From Rhizobacter sp. Root404 (lineage in GTDB: Bacteria > Pseudomonadota > Gammaproteobacteria > Burkholderiales > Burkholderiaceae_C): a stretch of 64,000 bases of DNA. A program made the position numbers and the translations under genes. Below the pieces are notes generated by a model, which was not told the origin of the DNA, made no database searches, and saw only the letters and a list, made by a program, of their open reading frames with translations. The stretch spans positions 3,515 to 67,514 of the forward strand of contig NZ_LMDS01000004.1 in NCBI RefSeq assembly GCF_001425865.1, in the 5' to 3' direction. Positions 53,531 through 62,452 of the stretch are shown in pieces (positions within the stretch are counted from its first letter, which is position 1; each line of letters starts with the position of its first letter).

Positions 53531-54520
53531 CTACAGCGCTTCGGGATTCAGCGCGGTCGGCGGGTGACCGGCGTGCGGGCCGAAGCCGAGCGCGGCGATC
53601 AGGTTGTCGACCGCGAGGTGGGCCATCGCACGGCGCGTCGGCAGGCTGGCGCTGGCGATGTGCGGGGTCAGCACCACGTTCGGCACGGTCAGCAGATCGG
53701 GATGCACGCTCGGCTCGCCTTCGAACACGTCGAGCCCGGCAGCGGCGATCCGCTTGTCGCGCAGCGCCTGCGCCAACGCCGCGTCGTCGACGATGCCGCC
53801 GCGCGCGATGTTGGTCAGCGTGGCGGTCGGCTTCATCAGCGCCAGCTCGGCGGCGCCGACCAGGTGGTGCGACGCGGCGCTGTACGGCACCACGATCACG
53901 AGGTGGTCGCTTTCTCGCAGCAGTGCTTCCTTGTCGACCCAGCGCGCACCGAGCTCGGCCTCGATCGCGGCGTCGAGCCGCGAGCGGTTGTGGTAGATCA
54001 CCTTCATGCCGAAGCCGAGCGCGCCGCGCCGCGCGACGGCCTGGCCGATCCGCCCCATGCCGAGCACGCCGAGCGTCGCGCCGTGCACGTCGGTGCCGGC
54101 GAAGGCATCGACGCTCCACTTGCTCCACGCACCGCTGCGCAGGAAATGTTCGCTCTCGGCGATGCGGCGGGCGGCCGCCATCATCAGCGCGAAGCCGAAG
54201 TCGGCGGTGGTCTCGGTCAACACGTCGGGTGCGTTGCTCACGACGACGCCGTGTGCGGTGCAGGCCGGCACGTCCACGTTGTTGTAGCCGACCGCCATGC
54301 TGCACACGGCCTTGAGCTGCGGGCAGGCGTCGAGCAGCGCGGTGTCGATCGGCTGCGTGCCGGTGATGAACACGCCGGCCTTGCCCTGCAGGCGCTGGAT
54401 CAGTTCGGCCGGCGTCCAGACCACGTCGCTCGGGTTGTCTTCCACGTCGAAGTGCTCGCGCAGCCGATCGACGATGTCGGGGAACACGGCACGGCAGACG
54501 AGTACGGCGGGTTTGCTCAC
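53531..54520 (-). CDS. ghrB: D-2-hydroxyacid dehydrogenase (GhrB-like glyoxylate/hydroxypyruvate reductase)
   Basis: NAD(P)H-dependent reductase of glyoxylate, hydroxypyruvate or 2-ketogluconate. The 329 residues contain GMGRIGQAVARR (nucleotide loop), catalytic Arg in NIARGGIVDD, Glu in GLDVFEGEP and His in LTPHIASAS. The GTG at 54520 with AAAGGA upstream is preferred to an in-frame TTG. It starts 11 bases after the antiporter stop, so it is probably last or near last in that operon. The exact substrate is not determined by sequence. Confidence 0.85.
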   Translation of the reverse strand: MSKPAVLVCRAVFPDIVDRLREHFDVEDNPSDVVWTPAELIQRLQGKAGVFITGTQPIDTALLDACPQLKAVCSMAVGYNNVDVPACTAHGVVVSNAPDVLTETTADFGFALMMAAARRIAESEHFLRSGAWSKWSVDAFAGTDVHGATLGVLGMGRIGQAVARRGALGFGMKVIYHNRSRLDAAIEAELGARWVDKEALLRESDHLVIVVPYSAASHHLVGAAELALMKPTATLTNIARGGIVDDAALAQALRDKRIAAAGLDVFEGEPSVHPDLLTVPNVVLTPHIASASLPTRRAMAHLAVDNLIAALGFGPHAGHPPTALNPEAL

Positions 54521-54531
54521 GATGAATCCTT

Positions 54532-55878
54532 TCAACGCATCCAGATGAAGGTGATCAGGACGAACAGCGGCAGCAGCACCGCGCCCGACCAGGCCATGTA
54601 GCCGAAGAAGCTCGGCATGCGGATGCCGCGGCTCTCGGCGATGGCCTTGACCATGAAGTTCGGCGCGTTGCCGATGTAGGTGTTCGCGCCCATGAAGACC
54701 GAGCCGGCCGAGATCGCCGCGAGCGTGGTCGCGAGCTTCGTCATCAGCACCTGCGCGTCACCGCCGGCGAGGTTGAAGAACACCAGATAGGTCGGCGCGT
54801 TGTCCAGGAACGAGCTCAGCACGCCGCTGAACCAGAAGTAGGCCCAGGGCAGCGGCGCGCCGTCGGTGCCGGTCACGGCCCGGGCCACGCCGGCGAAGGC
54901 ACCGGCCTCGCCGGCCTTCAGCATCGCGAGCACGGGCATCATCGTGACGAAGATGCCGACGAACAGCTCGGCCACCTCCTTCATCGGCGCCCACGAGAAC
55001 TCGTTGGCGGCGCGCACGCCGCGCGGCGTGATCGCGAGCGACAGCAGCGTCACCGCGATCAGGCCGGCGTCCCGCACCAGGGACTGCAGGCCCAGCTCGA
55101 CGCCGAAGACATCGAACGCGGCCCCTGGCTTCCAGGTGCCGCTCAACAGCACCAGCGCGACGATCAGCAGCAGCGGCAGCAGGTTGATCGCGCCGACGAT
55201 GCCCAGCGGCGGCGCGTCGCACGGCGTCGGATCGGCCGGCAGCACGCCCTCGTGCCGGAAGTGCCACGCATCGATGGCGTAGAAGATCGCCAGCAACGCG
55301 CCGACCAGGAACAGCGTCTCGGGCAGCAGGTGCGAAACGGTCCAGAAGAACGACACGCCCTGCAGGAAGCCGAGGAACAGCGGCGGGTCGCCGAGCGGCG
55401 TCAGCGAGCCGGCCGCGTTGGCGACGATGAAGATGAAGAACACGATCACGTGAGCCGCGTGCCGGCGGTTGTCGTTGGCGCGAATCAACGGGCGGATCAT
55501 CAGCATCGCCGCGCCGGTCGTGCCCATCACGCTCGCCAGCACGGCGCCGATCGCCATCAGCCCGGTGTTGAGCCCGGGGCCGCCGCGCAGGTTGCCACGC
55601 AGGTGGATGCCGCCGGCCGCGGTGAACAGCGCAGTCAGCAGGATGATGAACGGCAGGTACTCGGCCAGCAGCGTGTGCGCCAGGCCGTGGCCGGCCTCGG
55701 CGACGCCGAAGCGCGCCGCGAACGGCCCCAGGAACGCGAGCGACCAACCGAGCGCCACCTTGCCGGCATGGTGGTGCCAGAACGACGGCGCGAGCAGCGG
55801 AAGCAGCGCGATCGACAGCAGCATGCCCGCGAACGGAAGGCCCCAGAACGCCGCCAGCTCGGCGCCGGAAACACTCAT
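54532..55878 (-). CDS. NhaD/ArsB-type sodium-proton antiporter family protein
   Basis: 448-residue inner-membrane protein with about eleven helices of the ion-transporter (CitMHS/ArsB/NhaD) fold. Typical segments are AAMLMIRPLIRAN, NAAGSLTPLGDPPLFLGFLQ, a paired half-repeat FLDNAPTYLVFFNLA, and MGANTYIGNAPNFMVKAIAE near the end. These match NhaD-like proteins well. Sodium-proton exchange is likely but not proven. Its start overlaps the nitroreductase stop by four bases. Confidence 0.82.
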   Translation of the reverse strand: MSVSGAELAAFWGLPFAGMLLSIALLPLLAPSFWHHHAGKVALGWSLAFLGPFAARFGVAEAGHGLAHTLLAEYLPFIILLTALFTAAGGIHLRGNLRGGPGLNTGLMAIGAVLASVMGTTGAAMLMIRPLIRANDNRRHAAHVIVFFIFIVANAAGSLTPLGDPPLFLGFLQGVSFFWTVSHLLPETLFLVGALLAIFYAIDAWHFRHEGVLPADPTPCDAPPLGIVGAINLLPLLLIVALVLLSGTWKPGAAFDVFGVELGLQSLVRDAGLIAVTLLSLAITPRGVRAANEFSWAPMKEVAELFVGIFVTMMPVLAMLKAGEAGAFAGVARAVTGTDGAPLPWAYFWFSGVLSSFLDNAPTYLVFFNLAGGDAQVLMTKLATTLAAISAGSVFMGANTYIGNAPNFMVKAIAESRGIRMPSFFGYMAWSGAVLLPLFVLITFIWMR

Positions 55879-56585
55879 TCCAGGAAGCGGGCAAAGCCGC
55901 TGACCGGCTCGCGCTCGGTCACCAGCGTGTTCTCGATCGCGTCCGGATCGGCCCAGCCGAGCGACATGCCGCACACGACCTGTTCGTCGTCCGGCGCGCC
56001 GACGTGCGCGGTGATGATCCGGTGGAACTGCGTGAACGCCGCCTGCGGACAGGTGTCCACCCCGCGGCCGCGCGCCGCGACCATCACGCTCTGCAGGAAC
56101 ATGCCGTAGTCGAGCCAGCTGCCCTGGCGCATCACCCGGTCGATCGTGAAGATCAGGCCGACCGGCGCGTCGAAGAACTCGTAGTTGCGCCGGTGCTGGG
56201 CGTGCATGCGCGCCTTGTCGGTCTTGGCGATGTCGAGCAGGCCGTACAGGTCCCAGCCGACCTTGCGGCGGCGGTCGATGAACGGCGACTTCCACTCGGT
56301 CGGGTAATACGCGTACTCCTCGCTGTGCTGCGCGCGCTGCTCGGGATCGTCGTAGGCCGCAGCGACCTTGCGCGAGAGTTCTTCCTTGGCGTGGCCGGTC
56401 AGCACGTAGACCTTCCACGGCTGGGTGTTGGTGCCCGACGGCGAGCGTGCGGCGACCTGCAGGATCGCCTCGATCGTCTCGCGCGGCACCGGCGTGGGCA
56501 GGAAGGCACGCAGCGAGCGGCGCGTGATGATTGCGGTGTCGACCGCGGCGGTCTGTTCGGGCGTGGGCACGGGCGTGGCGGTCAC
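55875..56585 (-). CDS. Nitroreductase-family flavoprotein
   Basis: 236-residue FMN-dependent NAD(P)H oxidoreductase. The FMN phosphate-binding RRSLRAFLP motif (about 22-30), ARSPSGTNTQPWKVYV (about 45-60) and MSLGWADPD near the C-terminus identify the family. A substrate cannot be assigned. The GTG at 56585 overlaps the thioesterase stop as GTGA. It is coupled on both sides in the operon. Confidence 0.87.
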   Translation of the reverse strand: MTATPVPTPEQTAAVDTAIITRRSLRAFLPTPVPRETIEAILQVAARSPSGTNTQPWKVYVLTGHAKEELSRKVAAAYDDPEQRAQHSEEYAYYPTEWKSPFIDRRRKVGWDLYGLLDIAKTDKARMHAQHRRNYEFFDAPVGLIFTIDRVMRQGSWLDYGMFLQSVMVAARGRGVDTCPQAAFTQFHRIITAHVGAPDDEQVVCGMSLGWADPDAIENTLVTEREPVSGFARFLE

Positions 56586-57034
56586 AGCAGTCCTTGCAAG
56601 GTGTGGATCAGCGGGGTGGGCAGCGGCGCCGGCCGGCGTGTGGCGCGGTCGACGTAGACATGGACGAAGTGGCCGCAGGCCGCGCTCAGCGCCGCGCCGC
56701 CACCGAACAGCCCGATCTCGTAGCGCACGCTCGAGCTGCCGATCTGCGCGACGCGCAGGCCGGCGTCGACGACCTGCGGGAACGACAGCGGCGCGAAGTA
56801 GTTGCAGTGCGTCTCGACGACCAGGCCGATCACCGCGCCGCGCTCGACATCGAGCACGCCGGCCTCGATCAGGTAGCGGTTCACCACCGTGTCGAAGTAG
56901 CTGTAGTAGACGACATTGTTGATGTGGCCGTAGGCGTCGTTGTCCATCCAGCGGGTCGAGATGCTGCTGAAATGGCGGTAGGCGTCGCGCGGCTGCGGCG
57001 CCGGGCGCGTGGTGGCGGGGGGTGAAGCGCTCAT
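56582..57034 (-). CDS. Acyl-CoA thioesterase (4HBT hotdog family)
   Basis: 150-residue hotdog-fold thioesterase. The motif RWMDNDAYGHINNVVYYSYF carries the catalytic Asp of the 4-hydroxybenzoyl-CoA thioesterase family, and VVETHCNYFAPLSFP follows. The ATG at 57034 is chosen because it overlaps the upstream stop as ATGA, like its neighbours; an ATG at 57052 would add six residues. Substrate acyl-CoA unknown. Confidence 0.87.
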   Translation of the reverse strand: MSASPPATTRPAPQPRDAYRHFSSISTRWMDNDAYGHINNVVYYSYFDTVVNRYLIEAGVLDVERGAVIGLVVETHCNYFAPLSFPQVVDAGLRVAQIGSSSVRYEIGLFGGGAALSAACGHFVHVYVDRATRRPAPLPTPLIHTLQGLL

Positions 57035-57972
57035 GGGGGCGCATTGTTCCATTGCCGCCAGCTGTCGATCGCCGCGCGGATCGTGCCGAGGTGCACCTGG
57101 ACCGTGTCGTCGACGACCCGGCCGTAGCCGCCGGCCATCGACAGCGCGACCGGGATGCGGCGCTCGCGGGCCGCGGCCAGCACGCGCCGGTCGCGTTCGG
57201 CCAGGCCCGCGGTCGTGAGCTTGAGGCGGCCGAGGCGATCGCCCTCGTGCGGATCGGCGCCGGCCAGGTAGAAGATCAGCCCGGGCGGCGCGGCGTCATG
57301 CCGGCGCCACAGTTCGGCCAGCGCATGGTCGAGCGCCTCCAGATAGGCGGCGTCGCCGCAGCCGTCCGGCAGGTCAACGTCCAGATCGCTGCGTTCCTTG
57401 CGAAACGGGAAGTTCTTCGCGCCGTGCATCGACAGCGTGAACACGGTCGGGTCGTCGGCGAAGATTGAAGCGCTGCCGTTGCCCTGGTGGACGTCCAGAT
57501 CGACGATCGCGACGCGCAGCAACTGGCGCCGCGTGCGGTGCCACTCGGCCTGCATCAGCCGCGCCGCGACCGCAGCGTCGTTGAAGACACAGTAGCCGCC
57601 GCCCTTCTCCGCCGTGGCATGGTGGGTGCCGCCGGCCAGGTTGGCGGCGACACCCGTCGCCAGCGCGGCCCGCGCGGCGGCGATCGTGGCGCCGACCGAG
57701 CGGCGCGCGCGTTCGACCATCGCCTCGCTCCACGGAAAACCGATCTCGCGCTGCAATGCCGGGCTCAGCGTGCCCTCGACCACGGCCGAGAGATACGCCG
57801 GCGTGTGCGCCAGCGCCAGCTCGCCGTCGCTGGCCGGCAAGGCCTGGCACATCTCCAGGCCCGGCAGACCGTCCAGCTGCTCGCGCAGCAACCGGTACTT
57901 GGACATCGGGAAGGTGTGACCCGCCGGCAGCGGCAGCACGAACTGGTCGGCGTAGAAGGCTTGCATCGGCAT
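57031..57972 (-). CDS. Histone-deacetylase-like amidohydrolase
   Basis: 313-residue zinc amidohydrolase of the bacterial HDAC/acetylpolyamine group. Active-site residues are in place: HHAT (His117, His118), IVDLDVHQGNG (Asp158, Asp160, His162), AGADPHEGDRLG (metal Asp) and the C-terminal GGYGR tyrosine region. Bacterial members act on acetylated polyamines or other small amides; histones are not available here. It is the first gene of a chain (HDAC, thioesterase, nitroreductase, antiporter) linked by 4-base overlaps. Confidence 0.9.
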   Translation of the reverse strand: MPMQAFYADQFVLPLPAGHTFPMSKYRLLREQLDGLPGLEMCQALPASDGELALAHTPAYLSAVVEGTLSPALQREIGFPWSEAMVERARRSVGATIAAARAALATGVAANLAGGTHHATAEKGGGYCVFNDAAVAARLMQAEWHRTRRQLLRVAIVDLDVHQGNGSASIFADDPTVFTLSMHGAKNFPFRKERSDLDVDLPDGCGDAAYLEALDHALAELWRRHDAAPPGLIFYLAGADPHEGDRLGRLKLTTAGLAERDRRVLAAARERRIPVALSMAGGYGRVVDDTVQVHLGTIRAAIDSWRQWNNAPP

Positions 57973-58041
57973 GGGGCGCGATTGTGACGACGCGATGGAA
58001 ACCCTGCCGAAACGCCCCGATACACCAAAACCCGACGTTTC

Positions 58042-58056
58042 TGCTGCAATGCAGCA
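58042..58056. promoter_or_regulatory. PhaR-type operator 1 upstream of phaP
   Basis: TGCTGCA-A-TGCAGCA is a perfect 7-1-7 palindrome containing CTGC-N3-GCAG, the form bound by the PHB-responsive repressor PhaR in other proteobacteria. It sits just upstream of the predicted -35 box. Confidence 0.7.
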
Positions 58057-58064
58057 AAAAACAC

Positions 58065-58092
58065 TTGCGCCCTGGGGCAGCGTCGCTATACT
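58065..58092 (+). promoter_or_regulatory. Predicted sigma-70 promoter of phaP
   Basis: TTGCGC (58065-58070) and TATACT (58087-58092) are separated by 16 bases, about 90 bases before the phasin start. Palindromes that look like PhaR sites flank it on both sides. Confidence 0.6.
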
Positions 58093-58100
58093 TCGGTTCA

Positions 58101-58115
58101 TGTTGCAGTGCAGCA
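58101..58115. promoter_or_regulatory. PhaR-type operator 2 upstream of phaP
   Basis: TGTTGCA-G-TGCAGCA repeats the first operator with one arm mismatch, 59 bases further on. It covers the expected transcription start, so binding would block the promoter. Confidence 0.65.
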
Positions 58116-58182
58116 AATGCACGCAGAACAGATTCCGATTCGTTCCTTGTCCCTCTACCTACCCTGTCTGGAGACTCTCACC

Positions 58183-58722
58183 ATGATGACCGCTGAACAA
58201 CTGATGGCCGCCCACAAGTCCAACGTCGAAGTCCTCTTCGGCCTGACCAACAAGGCGTTCGAAGGCGTCGAGAAGCTCGTCGAGCTGAACCTGCAAGTGG
58301 CCCGCGCCGCGATCGGCGAAGCCGCCGAGAACACCAAGGCCGTGCTGTCGGCCAAGGACGCGCAAGAGTTCATGGCCCTGCAAGCCAGCCTGCTGCAGCC
58401 GGCCGCCGAGAAGGCCGCTGCCTACAGCCGCCACCTGTACGACATCGCTGCCGCCACCGGCGCCGAAGTGACCAAGGTCGCCGAAGCCACCGCCGCCGAC
58501 GCGCAGACGAAGTTCATGTCGGTGGTCGATACCGCCGTCAAGAACGCCCCGGCTGGCAGCGAAAACGCCGTCGCGCTGGTCAAGTCGGCCGTCGCCGCTG
58601 CGAACAACGCGTTCGAAGGAGTGCAGAAGGCTGTCAAGCAAGCCACCGAGACCGCCGAAGCCAACTTCCAGGCCATCAGCGCCACCGCGACCAAGGCCAC
58701 CAAGGCCAAGCGCGCCGCCTGA
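58183..58722 (+). CDS. phaP: Phasin, polyhydroxyalkanoate granule protein
   Basis: 179-residue amphipathic helical protein that coats poly-hydroxybutyrate granules. It starts [20 protein letters not shown], a typical phasin N-terminus of the PhaP1 type, and continues as Ala-rich helix with the conserved [19 protein letters not shown] and [17 protein letters not shown] segments and a Lys/Ala-rich tail. GGAGA lies upstream of the ATG pair at 58183/58186. The double PhaR-like site before it suggests induction when granules form. Confidence 0.95.
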   Translation: MMTAEQLMAAHKSNVEVLFGLTNKAFEGVEKLVELNLQVARAAIGEAAENTKAVLSAKDAQEFMALQASLLQPAAEKAAAYSRHLYDIAAATGAEVTKVAEATAADAQTKFMSVVDTAVKNAPAGSENAVALVKSAVAAANNAFEGVQKAVKQATETAEANFQAISATATKATKAKRAA

Positions 58723-58880
58723 TCTCGGCTTCAGCTCGACGAGGAGCCTGCCGTAAACATTTGTAGACGGCTTGAACTTGTCGAGGAGTCGCCCATCTGA
58801 GAATGACCGCCAGCCTTCGGGTTGGCGGCTCTCCTGAAGGTTGTCTCCTCGGTAGCCTCTTCCTCCTCTCGGCTACCTTT

Positions 58881-58917
58881 CGGCCCGATGCAGCAATGCG
58901 TCGGGCCGTTTGTTTTT
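58881..58917 (+). terminator. Rho-independent terminator downstream of phaP
   Basis: CGGCCCGA and TCGGGCCG form an 8-bp stem (loop 12) followed by TTTGTTTTT. A weaker hairpin (58807-58828, CCGCCAGCC with GGTTGGCGG) lies between phaP and this terminator. Confidence 0.85.
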
Positions 58918-58930
58918 GGCGCGCGGCCTC

Positions 58931-59944
58931 TCAGTGCGTCTTGGCGGCGATGCGCTCGCGCAGCGGCCCGAGCTGGGCCAGCATGGCCTCGCGCCCGGCT
59001 TGGATCGCCCGCTTTCGGGCCGAGAAGTCGGCACCCGAGACCTGCGCGAGCTTGGGCCGCAGCAGGACGTCCACATCGCGCAGCTCGAGCGTGTTGATGC
59101 TGCGACCCATGATCGCGAAGGTCTGCACCAGCATGCGCATCGCGTCGCCGGTCGGGTTGCCGTCCGGCGCCGCGGAAATGTCGACCGCGATCACGAGCTC
59201 CGCGCCCATCTGGCGGGCGAAGCGCGCCGGGACCGGCGCGACCAGGCCGCCGTCCACGTACTCGCGCGTGCCGATCCGTACCGGCTGGAACACCGCCGGC
59301 ACCGCGCTCGAGGCGCGCACCGCCACCCCCGGATCGCCGCGCTGGAACAGCACGGCGTCGCCGCTGTCCAGGTCGGTCGCGACGATCCCGAGCGGCACCT
59401 TCATCTGCTCGATCCGCAGCCCGCCCGTGTGGTCACGCACGTACTTCGCCAGGCCCTCGCCGCGGATCAGACCGCGGCCCGGAAACGACCAGTCGGTGAA
59501 CGCGGTCTCGTCCATCGAATCGGCCAGTGCCGCGAGTTGCGCGCCGCTCTGCCCGGACGCGTAGAGCGCTGCCACCAGACTGCCCGCCGAGGTGCCGGCG
59601 ACCAGGTCGGGCTTGATGCCGTTTTCCTCCAGCACCTGGATGACGCCGATGTGCGCGAAGCCGCGCGCCGCGCCGCCGCCCAGCGCGAGCCCGATCCGCG
59701 GCGGCTTCGGCGGTGGGCGCGGCACCGGATCGACAGGCGGTGACGGCGGCGGCGCGACGACGATCGGAACGGGCGGCGGGGCGGTCTGGCACCCGGCGAG
59801 GGCCAGCGCCAGAGCGCCGCCGGCGATCAGCAGGCGCCGTCGGCTCGGTTCGCCTCGCGATATGCCTTCAGGACATAAGCAAAGTTTGATAATGTTCTTC
59901 CGTAATATATGGCTGCTCCGTACATTCCCGTACTTCTGCGCCAT
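58931..59944 (-). CDS. Patatin-like phospholipase lipoprotein
   Basis: 337-residue exported lipase. The patatin domain has the oxyanion loop GGGAARG (89-95), nucleophile Ser119 in GTSAG and catalytic Asp231 in DGG. Before it come an RRR cluster, a hydrophobic segment with a lipobox (LALAGC, Cys52) and a Pro-rich stretch, so it is probably anchored to the envelope. The only ATG is at 59944, which gives an unusually long n-region in AT-rich DNA that looks like promoter. A non-standard start nearer the RRR cluster is possible. It is divergent from the sulfur operon. Confidence 0.85.
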   Translation of the reverse strand: MAQKYGNVRSSHILRKNIIKLCLCPEGISRGEPSRRRLLIAGGALALALAGCQTAPPPVPIVVAPPPSPPVDPVPRPPPKPPRIGLALGGGAARGFAHIGVIQVLEENGIKPDLVAGTSAGSLVAALYASGQSGAQLAALADSMDETAFTDWSFPGRGLIRGEGLAKYVRDHTGGLRIEQMKVPLGIVATDLDSGDAVLFQRGDPGVAVRASSAVPAVFQPVRIGTREYVDGGLVAPVPARFARQMGAELVIAVDISAAPDGNPTGDAMRMLVQTFAIMGRSINTLELRDVDVLLRPKLAQVSGADFSARKRAIQAGREAMLAQLGPLRERIAAKTH

Positions 59945-59973
59945 CGAGGCGCTGCTTCGGGTGTGCGTTCGGC

Positions 59974-60741
59974 ATGGATTGGATCGCGATTGTCAGCGGC
60001 TTCGGCGTCGGCGCCATTGTCGGGTTGACCGGCGTGGGCGGCGGCTCGCTGATGACGCCGCTGCTGCTGTCGGTGTTCAAGTTGAACCCGGCCGTGGCGA
60101 TCGGCACCGACCTGTGGTTCGCCGCGGTCACCAAGACGGCCGGTTCGCTCTCGCACCACCAGGCCGGCCACGTGCGGTGGCACATCACGGCGCTGCTGCT
60201 GGCCGGGAGCATCCCGGCGTCGATCGGGACCGTGGCGCTGATGCACTTCACCGGCGTGACCAAGGGCTGGGCCGCCGCGCTGACACTGACGCTCGGCGTC
60301 GCGCTGCTGCTGACCGCCGTCACTGTCGCCTACAAGCGCGTCTGGCAGAGCGTCGGCCTGCGGCTGGAGCGCTGGATTCCCGAGCATCGCAAGCCCTTGT
60401 TGACGGTGCTGTGCGGCGTGCTGCTGGGCGTGCTGGTGTCGCTGAGCTCGATCGGCGCCGGCGCGATCGGCGCGACGCTGATCCTGCTGCTGTACCCGCG
60501 ACTGAAGTCGCACGAGATCGTCGGCACCGACATCGCCCACGCGGTGCCGCTCACCCTCGTGGCCGGCATCGGCCACGCGACCCTCGGCCACATCGACTGG
60601 AACCTGCTCGGCGCCTTGCTGATCGGCTCCATCCCCGGCATCTGGATCGGCGCGCAGCTGACCCGCAAATTGCCCGAAAAGCTCGTGCGAACGCTCTTGT
60701 GCGTCGCCCTCGTGAGCGCCGGATTGAAAGTGATCACCTGA
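59974..60741 (+). CDS. TauE/SafE-family sulfite exporter-like permease
   Basis: 255-residue inner-membrane protein with about eight helices. The N-terminal GVGAIVGLTGVGGGSLMTPL repeat motif and its C-terminal counterpart VSLSSIGAGAIGATLI are the two TauE/SafE half signatures. Sulfite or another sulfur oxyanion is a sensible substrate because the stop overlaps the cysI start (TGATG); export of surplus sulfite or uptake of sulfate are both possible. Confidence 0.85.
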   Translation: MDWIAIVSGFGVGAIVGLTGVGGGSLMTPLLLSVFKLNPAVAIGTDLWFAAVTKTAGSLSHHQAGHVRWHITALLLAGSIPASIGTVALMHFTGVTKGWAAALTLTLGVALLLTAVTVAYKRVWQSVGLRLERWIPEHRKPLLTVLCGVLLGVLVSLSSIGAGAIGATLILLLYPRLKSHEIVGTDIAHAVPLTLVAGIGHATLGHIDWNLLGALLIGSIPGIWIGAQLTRKLPEKLVRTLLCVALVSAGLKVIT

Positions 60742-62441
60742 TGTATCAATACACCGACTTCGACAAGCAATTCGTCCACCAGCGCGCCGCGCAGTTCCGC
60801 GACCAGTTGGAGCGCCATCTCGCGGGCAAACTCCCCGAAGACGACTTCAAGGCCCTGCGCCTTCAGAACGGCTGGTATGTGCAGCGTCACGCGCCGATGC
60901 TGCGCGTCGCGGTGCCGTACGGCGAACTGAGCGCCGCGCAACTGCGCACGCTCGGCACCATCGCCCGCCAGTACGACCGCGGCTACGGCCACTTCACGAC
61001 GCGCCAGAACCTGCAATACAACTGGATCCCGCTCGTTCAGGCCGCCGACGTGATGGACGCGCTGGCGGCCGTGAACATGCACGGCATCCAGACCAGCGGC
61101 AACTGCATCCGCAACATCACCAGCGACGCGTTGGCCGGCATCGCGCCCGACGAGGTCGTCGACCCGCGCCCCTACGCCGAGCTGCTGCGCCAGTGGAGCA
61201 CGCTGCATCCCGAGTTCGCGTTCCTGCCGCGCAAGTTCAAGATCGCGATCACCGGCGCCACGGAAGACCGCGCCGCGATCGCCTGGCACGACATCGGCCT
61301 GCAACTGAAGAAGAACGCGGCCGGCGAGATCGGCTTCCGCGTGCTGGTCGGCGGCGGCATGGGCCGCACGCCGGTCATCGGCACCGAGATCCGCGCGTTC
61401 CTGCCGTGGCAGCAGATCCTCGTGTTCATCGAGGCGATCGTGCGCGTCTACAACCGCTACGGCCGGCGCGACAACGCGTACAAGGCGCGCATCAAGATCC
61501 TCGTCAAGGCGGAGGGCCAGAAGTTCATCGACGCGGTCAACGCCGAGTTCACCGACATCCTCGAGAACGACGTTGCCGGCACCGCGCACCTGCTGCCACA
61601 GGCCGAGTTCGAGCGTGTCGCGAGGAGCTTCGTGCTGCCCGCCGGCGTCGCCGCCGTGCCGGAAACGCCGCTCGCTGCCTTCGACGCGCCGCAGGCCTAC
61701 GGCCGCTGGCTCGAGCGCAACGTGCACGCCCACAAGCTGAGCGGCTACCGCGCCGTGACGCTGTCGCTGAAGCGCGCCGGCCAGGCGCCCGGCGACGCGA
61801 CCGCCGACCAGATGGACGCCGCCGCCGCGATCGCCGACCGCTTCAGCCACGGCGAACTGCGCGTCACGCACGACCAGAACCTGCTGCTGCCGTGGGTGCG
61901 CGAGACCGAGCTGCACGCGCTCTGGCAGGCCGCGCGCGACGCCAGCTTCGCGACGCCGAACATCGGCCTGCTGACCGACATGATCGCCTGCCCCGGCGGC
62001 GACTTCTGCGCGCTCGCGAACGCGCGCTCGATCCCGATCGCCGAGGAGCTGACCCAGCGCTTCGACGAGATCGACGAGCTCTACGACATCGGCAACATCG
62101 ACCTCCACATCAGCGGCTGCATCAACTCGTGCGGCCACCACCACAGCGGCCACATTGGCATCCTGGGCGTCGACAAGGACGGCAAGGAGTGGTACCAGAT
62201 CTCGCTCGGCGGCTCCGACGGCTCGACGATCAGCGGCGCCTCGGTGCCGGGCAAGGTGATCGGCCCGTCGTTCGCGGCCGACGAGGTGGCCGACGTGATC
62301 GAGTCCGTGATCGAGACCTACCGCGAGAAGCGCAGCCCGAACGAACTGTTCATCGACACCGTCAAGCGCGTCGGCCTCGAGCCGTTCAAGGCCTCGGCCA
62401 ACGCCGTGCGCCGCAGCACCGCGACCGTGCCCGCCGTCTGA
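60741..62441 (+). CDS. cysI: Assimilatory sulfite reductase, siroheme-4Fe4S subunit
   Basis: Reduces sulfite to sulfide with six electrons. The 566 residues show the duplicated nitrite/sulfite reductase ferredoxin-like and catalytic domains. The cluster and siroheme ligands are Cys417 and Cys423 (CPGGDFC) and Cys460 and Cys464 (CINSC). TSGNCIRNIT and GGGMGRTPVIG are further family motifs. The cysJ flavoprotein subunit is not encoded beside it, so electrons may come from ferredoxin, as in other betaproteobacteria with cysI-DUF934-cysH. Confidence 0.93.
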   Translation: MYQYTDFDKQFVHQRAAQFRDQLERHLAGKLPEDDFKALRLQNGWYVQRHAPMLRVAVPYGELSAAQLRTLGTIARQYDRGYGHFTTRQNLQYNWIPLVQAADVMDALAAVNMHGIQTSGNCIRNITSDALAGIAPDEVVDPRPYAELLRQWSTLHPEFAFLPRKFKIAITGATEDRAAIAWHDIGLQLKKNAAGEIGFRVLVGGGMGRTPVIGTEIRAFLPWQQILVFIEAIVRVYNRYGRRDNAYKARIKILVKAEGQKFIDAVNAEFTDILENDVAGTAHLLPQAEFERVARSFVLPAGVAAVPETPLAAFDAPQAYGRWLERNVHAHKLSGYRAVTLSLKRAGQAPGDATADQMDAAAAIADRFSHGELRVTHDQNLLLPWVRETELHALWQAARDASFATPNIGLLTDMIACPGGDFCALANARSIPIAEELTQRFDEIDELYDIGNIDLHISGCINSCGHHHSGHIGILGVDKDGKEWYQISLGGSDGSTISGASVPGKVIGPSFAADEVADVIESVIETYREKRSPNELFIDTVKRVGLEPFKASANAVRRSTATVPAV

Positions 62442-62452
62442 GGAGCCCGCCC

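Noticed and set aside
58889..58900. TGCAGCAATGCG in the loop of the phaP terminator as a third PhaR site
   Set aside because: It lacks the inverted symmetry of the two promoter sites and lies in a terminator loop downstream of the gene.
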